A stretch of DNA of 23,998 nucleotides from a virus. The translations under genes and the position numbers were made by a program. Position 1 is the first letter of the stretch, and each line of letters begins with the position of its first letter. The notes under the pieces are model-generated. The model was not told the origin of the DNA, made no database searches, and saw nothing but the letters and a program-made list of their open reading frames with translations. The DNA lies in the IMG/VR virus record IMGVR_UViG_3300017598_001353, positions 1 through 23,998 of that record; one strand, 5' to 3'. This document shows positions 21,172 through 23,998 of this stretch, in pieces.

Positions 21172-23998
21172 ATGGCTGCTGGCGAAATATTTATAATTGA
21201 GGACACTGGTTCAGAAACCAATAAGTCCTTTACCACTGAAGCAGATCGGGCATTAGCAGGGACACCGACTGCTCAAGGTGATTGGTCGGCTCAGTGGTCT
21301 TCTCCAGAACTTACTGTTCCAAACACCGCTCTTTATATCTTCGGGTATTCGGATCATTTATATGAATCGGGTACACAACGATCAGGCGCCATTGCTCAGT
21401 TCTCGTTAAATACAGGTGGCGGTCATGCTCTTGTCGGTATTCATGGAGCTACCAAATGGGGCTATCTCCGGTATTCTGGTTCTGCTGATTACATAGATAG
21501 GCATGGTTGTTATGTTGAAAGTCTTGATGCAGATGATATTGTCAAGGTTCGTGAAGGTACTCAGCTTAATTCATCTGATAGAGTAGGTGATTATGACAGG
21601 TTGGCTGGAGATCCAAGGGGTATGTGGGCTGTTGATCTTGGATCGGATCAAGATTATTTATTTGCAAACACTACCGGGACGGATACAGGTTCTGGTGTTT
21701 ACAACAACTCTCCACGGCCTATTGATTTAGGGACTCCGAGTTCTCCTTCCGGTTCTTTCAAGATAGTTACATGGGACAATACCAGCGATTCAAGCGGAAC
21801 AACAATAACTCGTTCAAGCAGTACGTTTACAATTGCTGCAAATTCTAAAGTTCTGATTGATGCTCACTTTCAGTTTACAGGGGCGACAGATCGAAATTCA
21901 GCGATGGTGGCTGTTTATAAAGACGGTTCACCCTATTGCTGGACAACCTGTTATTATCGTGGTTCTGGATATAATGATGGTGCCACATCAGTTGTCACCG
22001 TTCCTGTTGTAACTGGCGGATCGTCCGAGACAATTGAGTTCTATTTTGTAGATCAAGTAGAAGAAGCATCTGGCGGAGAAATGGATTGTACTTCTGCATC
22101 TGCCAGATTTATCGATGTCACATCTCAGGATGTAATTATACTTGGTAAAACAGATGCTGATATTACAGATATCGATAATACCCAAAGACAGATTTCATTT
22201 CCTGTAGCAGATGAGATTGTTGATGATGCCAGCTTCGACCATTCTGCAAATCTTACCCAAATAGAAAATGATGCGGGAGAAGAAATAACTGTTCTCGCTG
22301 GTGGTGTTGCCTGTTGGGATAAATCAAGTACCGCAAGTGGTCAAAGATGCACCCCTCAACATCAACTAAGCAAGACAGGTACAGAAGTAGACTACGCCAT
22401 ATGGGGCGAGTTCTTAAGAGGACAGCAAAGCGGTGATGATCAGTTCGTTAGTGGCTCATCTTTCTGTGCTCCGGTGGTCCTTGGTTCATCTGATTATCTT
22501 GAGATGAATTACATTGATCGGTCTGGTACGGGCGGAGACAGTGTAATTCTCAACGCTACAGATGGAGCAGCGGTTCTGTTCTGGGCTATTCGTCTTGATG
22601 ACATGGGTGGGGCTGGAGCTTCACCTTCTGCATCTATAAGCGCAAGCCTATCTGCTAGTCCATCACCTTCTATAAGCGCATCGCTATCGGCTTCGCCATC
22701 AATTTCTGCCAGCTTATCTGCTTCTATATCAGCATCCATAAGTGCGTCACCGTCTGCCTCTCTGTCAGCCTCTATATCAGCCTCTCCTTCCTCGTCTATA
22801 AGCCCAAGCGGTGAAGCTGGCATTTGGTATGGTTATGGCACTGGTGCAAATGATAATACATCGGTGAGTAGTTATTTCTATTCTGTTTATGTATCTAGTG
22901 GAACACCTGAAACATTCTCTGATGACGGTATCGTCAATTCAATAAAGATATATAACACAACTGCAAGCGGACGACTTAGAATTTGGAAAGGTACGTTTTC
23001 TGGTACTACCTTTATTTTTGATAGTTATGATGAAATCGTTGATATAAGCGGGCTATCAACTGGATGGATTACATTAACGGCACCAACAGATTTTGATGCT
23101 TTTGAAGTAACAACAGATACTGGGCTTGGTTTTTATAGTCATTCAACAAATACTACAGGCTTAATATTTGGTGGTGGAACAGGCGTCGGTAATATGTTCT
23201 ATGGTTATAATTCCGACGACCCGGATTATTCATCCTCATTATCATTAAGTCAAGGAACATCCAGAAGACTTGAAATTTACATTGAGGGAACTGTTGGATC
23301 ACCCTCAGCTTCTATATCAGCAAGCCCCTCACCATCAATATCTGCAAGCCTTTCAGCATCAATATCTGCAAGTCCTTCAATATCAGCATCAATTTCTACA
23401 AGTCCCTCACCCTCACCATCAATATCTGCAAGCATTTCACCTTCTGAAGAAATTGGTGGTAACCCAGTTCAATGGGGCGATACATATGATATAGTTCGCT
23501 TGCCTGATGGAACTTTTTTAGTAACTTCTAATAAAAAAATTATTGCTGATGAAATCTGGGAGTTTAAAAATGCTTTTGCCATAGAAGATAGTCCATCGGC
23601 TTCTATATCAGCTTCTGCCAGTATTTCTGCCAGTCCATCGGCTTCACCATCAGTTTCTGCAAGTATATCTGCTTCACCTTCAGCCTCTATAAGTGCAAGT
23701 CCAAGCATAAGTGCTTCAATTTCTGCTTCAGTTTCTCCATCATGGCCTCCATGTACAAAATGGGACGATGACTTTACTGGTGATGATGATGATCCGCCTG
23801 ATTCAGATAAATGGACAGAGATAGATCCTAATTCTGAACTATCAATTCAATCAAACAAATTAAACTTTAATTCAACTGGAACAGCAGAATCTACTGGTGT
23901 ATTAATAAGCAGATACAAATTTCCAGGTGATTTTGATGTTCGTATAGATTTTGATGTTACCTCATGGGATGCGCCCGATACTGATTTAAACAATAATA
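21172..23998 (+). CDS. Giant fibre/adhesin-type protein with Ser-rich linkers (partial)
   Basis: A frame open from ATG 21172 to the right edge (942 codons, no stop), so the 3' end is missing. Residues about 1-480 are beta-rich with Trp/Gly motifs typical of phage tail or host-range proteins. Three low-complexity linkers of Ser, Ala, Pro and Ile follow at about 484-546, 710-758 and 807-857, separating a jelly-roll-like domain (about 547-708) and a short domain (759-806). After the third linker a concanavalin/LamG-like domain begins (KWDDDFTGDDDDPPDSDKW, then ELSIQSNKLNF), similar in opening to the domain at residue 458 of the 2006-residue protein. No signal peptide. It is likely to be exposed on the virion and to bind surface sugars or proteins; the function is inferred from architecture. 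Confidence 0.78.
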   Translation, partial: MAAGEIFIIEDTGSETNKSFTTEADRALAGTPTAQGDWSAQWSSPELTVPNTALYIFGYSDHLYESGTQRSGAIAQFSLNTGGGHALVGIHGATKWGYLRYSGSADYIDRHGCYVESLDADDIVKVREGTQLNSSDRVGDYDRLAGDPRGMWAVDLGSDQDYLFANTTGTDTGSGVYNNSPRPIDLGTPSSPSGSFKIVTWDNTSDSSGTTITRSSSTFTIAANSKVLIDAHFQFTGATDRNSAMVAVYKDGSPYCWTTCYYRGSGYNDGATSVVTVPVVTGGSSETIEFYFVDQVEEASGGEMDCTSASARFIDVTSQDVIILGKTDADITDIDNTQRQISFPVADEIVDDASFDHSANLTQIENDAGEEITVLAGGVACWDKSSTASGQRCTPQHQLSKTGTEVDYAIWGEFLRGQQSGDDQFVSGSSFCAPVVLGSSDYLEMNYIDRSGTGGDSVILNATDGAAVLFWAIRLDDMGGAGASPSASISASLSASPSPSISASLSASPSISASLSASISASISASPSASLSASISASPSSSISPSGEAGIWYGYGTGANDNTSVSSYFYSVYVSSGTPETFSDDGIVNSIKIYNTTASGRLRIWKGTFSGTTFIFDSYDEIVDISGLSTGWITLTAPTDFDAFEVTTDTGLGFYSHSTNTTGLIFGGGTGVGNMFYGYNSDDPDYSSSLSLSQGTSRRLEIYIEGTVGSPSASISASPSPSISASLSASISASPSISASISTSPSPSPSISASISPSEEIGGNPVQWGDTYDIVRLPDGTFLVTSNKKIIADEIWEFKNAFAIEDSPSASISASASISASPSASPSVSASISASPSASISASPSISASISASVSPSWPPCTKWDDDFTGDDDDPPDSDKWTEIDPNSELSIQSNKLNFNSTGTAESTGVLISRYKFPGDFDVRIDFDVTSWDAPDTDLNNN
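22621..22806 (+). repeat. Ser/Ala/Pro/Ile linker 1
   Basis: About 62 residues of S-A-S-I-S-A-S-P-S type sequence without tandem DNA identity: all six Ser codons are mixed, so the repeat is conserved at protein level rather than freshly expanded DNA. Confidence 0.85.
23299..23448 (+). repeat. Ser/Ala/Pro/Ile linker 2
   Basis: About 49 residues with units such as S-P-S-P-S-I-S-A-S. Short near-repeats of the DNA (TCAATATCTGCAAG) occur three to four times, a bit more regular than linker 1. Confidence 0.85.
23590..23742 (+). repeat. Ser/Ala/Pro/Ile linker 3
   Basis: About 51 residues of the same composition, between a short Trp-containing domain and the C-terminal concanavalin-like domain. Confidence 0.85.

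Noticed and set aside
22509-22823. Open frame on the - strand rich in Asp/Glu/Ala across the first Ser-rich linker
   Set aside because: It is the antisense shadow of the Ser/Ala/Pro/Ile linker; the same pattern appears under the third linker (23469-23708). The + strand frame is open over 2.8 kb with domain structure.
1-23998. CRISPR arrays, tRNA genes, integrase or attachment sites
   Set aside because: None were recognisable: no regularly spaced identical repeats, no cloverleaf candidates that I could support, and no recombinase frame.

Overview
This window is a stretch of an AT-rich tailed-phage (Caudoviricetes) genome or prophage, probably from an uncultured lineage. The evidence is a full DNA-packaging and head set: small terminase, large terminase, portal, scaffold and a P22-like major capsid protein. 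Long modular receptor-binding or adhesin-type proteins and virion-associated glycosyltransferases follow. No tRNA, rRNA, CRISPR array, integrase or bacterial housekeeping gene is visible. The host cannot be named. Two small proteins with classical Sec signal peptides suggest a bacterial host with an ordinary secretion pathway.

Layout. (1) Positions 1-1603, + strand: the end of one gene, a DUF2026-like protein and two small unknown genes, all stop/start overlapped. (2) Positions 1607-6317, - strand: terS, terL, a 68-aa phage protein and portal, tightly coupled. terL is interrupted exactly in its Walker A motif by a 334-residue intein with a LAGLIDADG endonuclease; it carries the W/C/T residues expected of a class 3 intein and lacks an N-terminal nucleophile. 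(3) Positions 6318-6553: a divergent control region with overlapping sigma70-like promoters, small hairpins and a possible 15-codon leader ORF. (4) Positions 6554-8964, + strand: scaffold, major capsid protein, a strong terminator, and a small Lys-rich protein. (5) Positions 9015-10305: four consecutive small Fn3-like ORFs, two with signal peptides, showing duplication and decay. (6) Positions 10302-16322: a 2006-residue mosaic protein built from LamG/concanavalin-like cassettes, with three copies of one type and two of another; one copy sits inside a different domain. (7) Positions 16338-20939: five glycosyltransferase/methyltransferase genes in which three modules (GT2, a second phage-type GT, and a Methyltransf_24-like methyltransferase) appear in fused, truncated and free forms. 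(8) Positions 20950-23998: a small helical protein and the start of a second giant fibre-like protein with three Ser/Ala/Pro/Ile linkers, running off the window.

How it may work together: TerS/TerL package DNA through the portal into a P22-like capsid assembled on the scaffold. The right half looks like a host-interaction locus, with two giant multidomain adhesins on either side of a sugar-transfer and methylation cassette that could decorate the virion (for example the Ser-rich linkers) or the host surface. The glycan idea is inference. The intein class, the module duplications and the nested cassette are read directly from the sequence.
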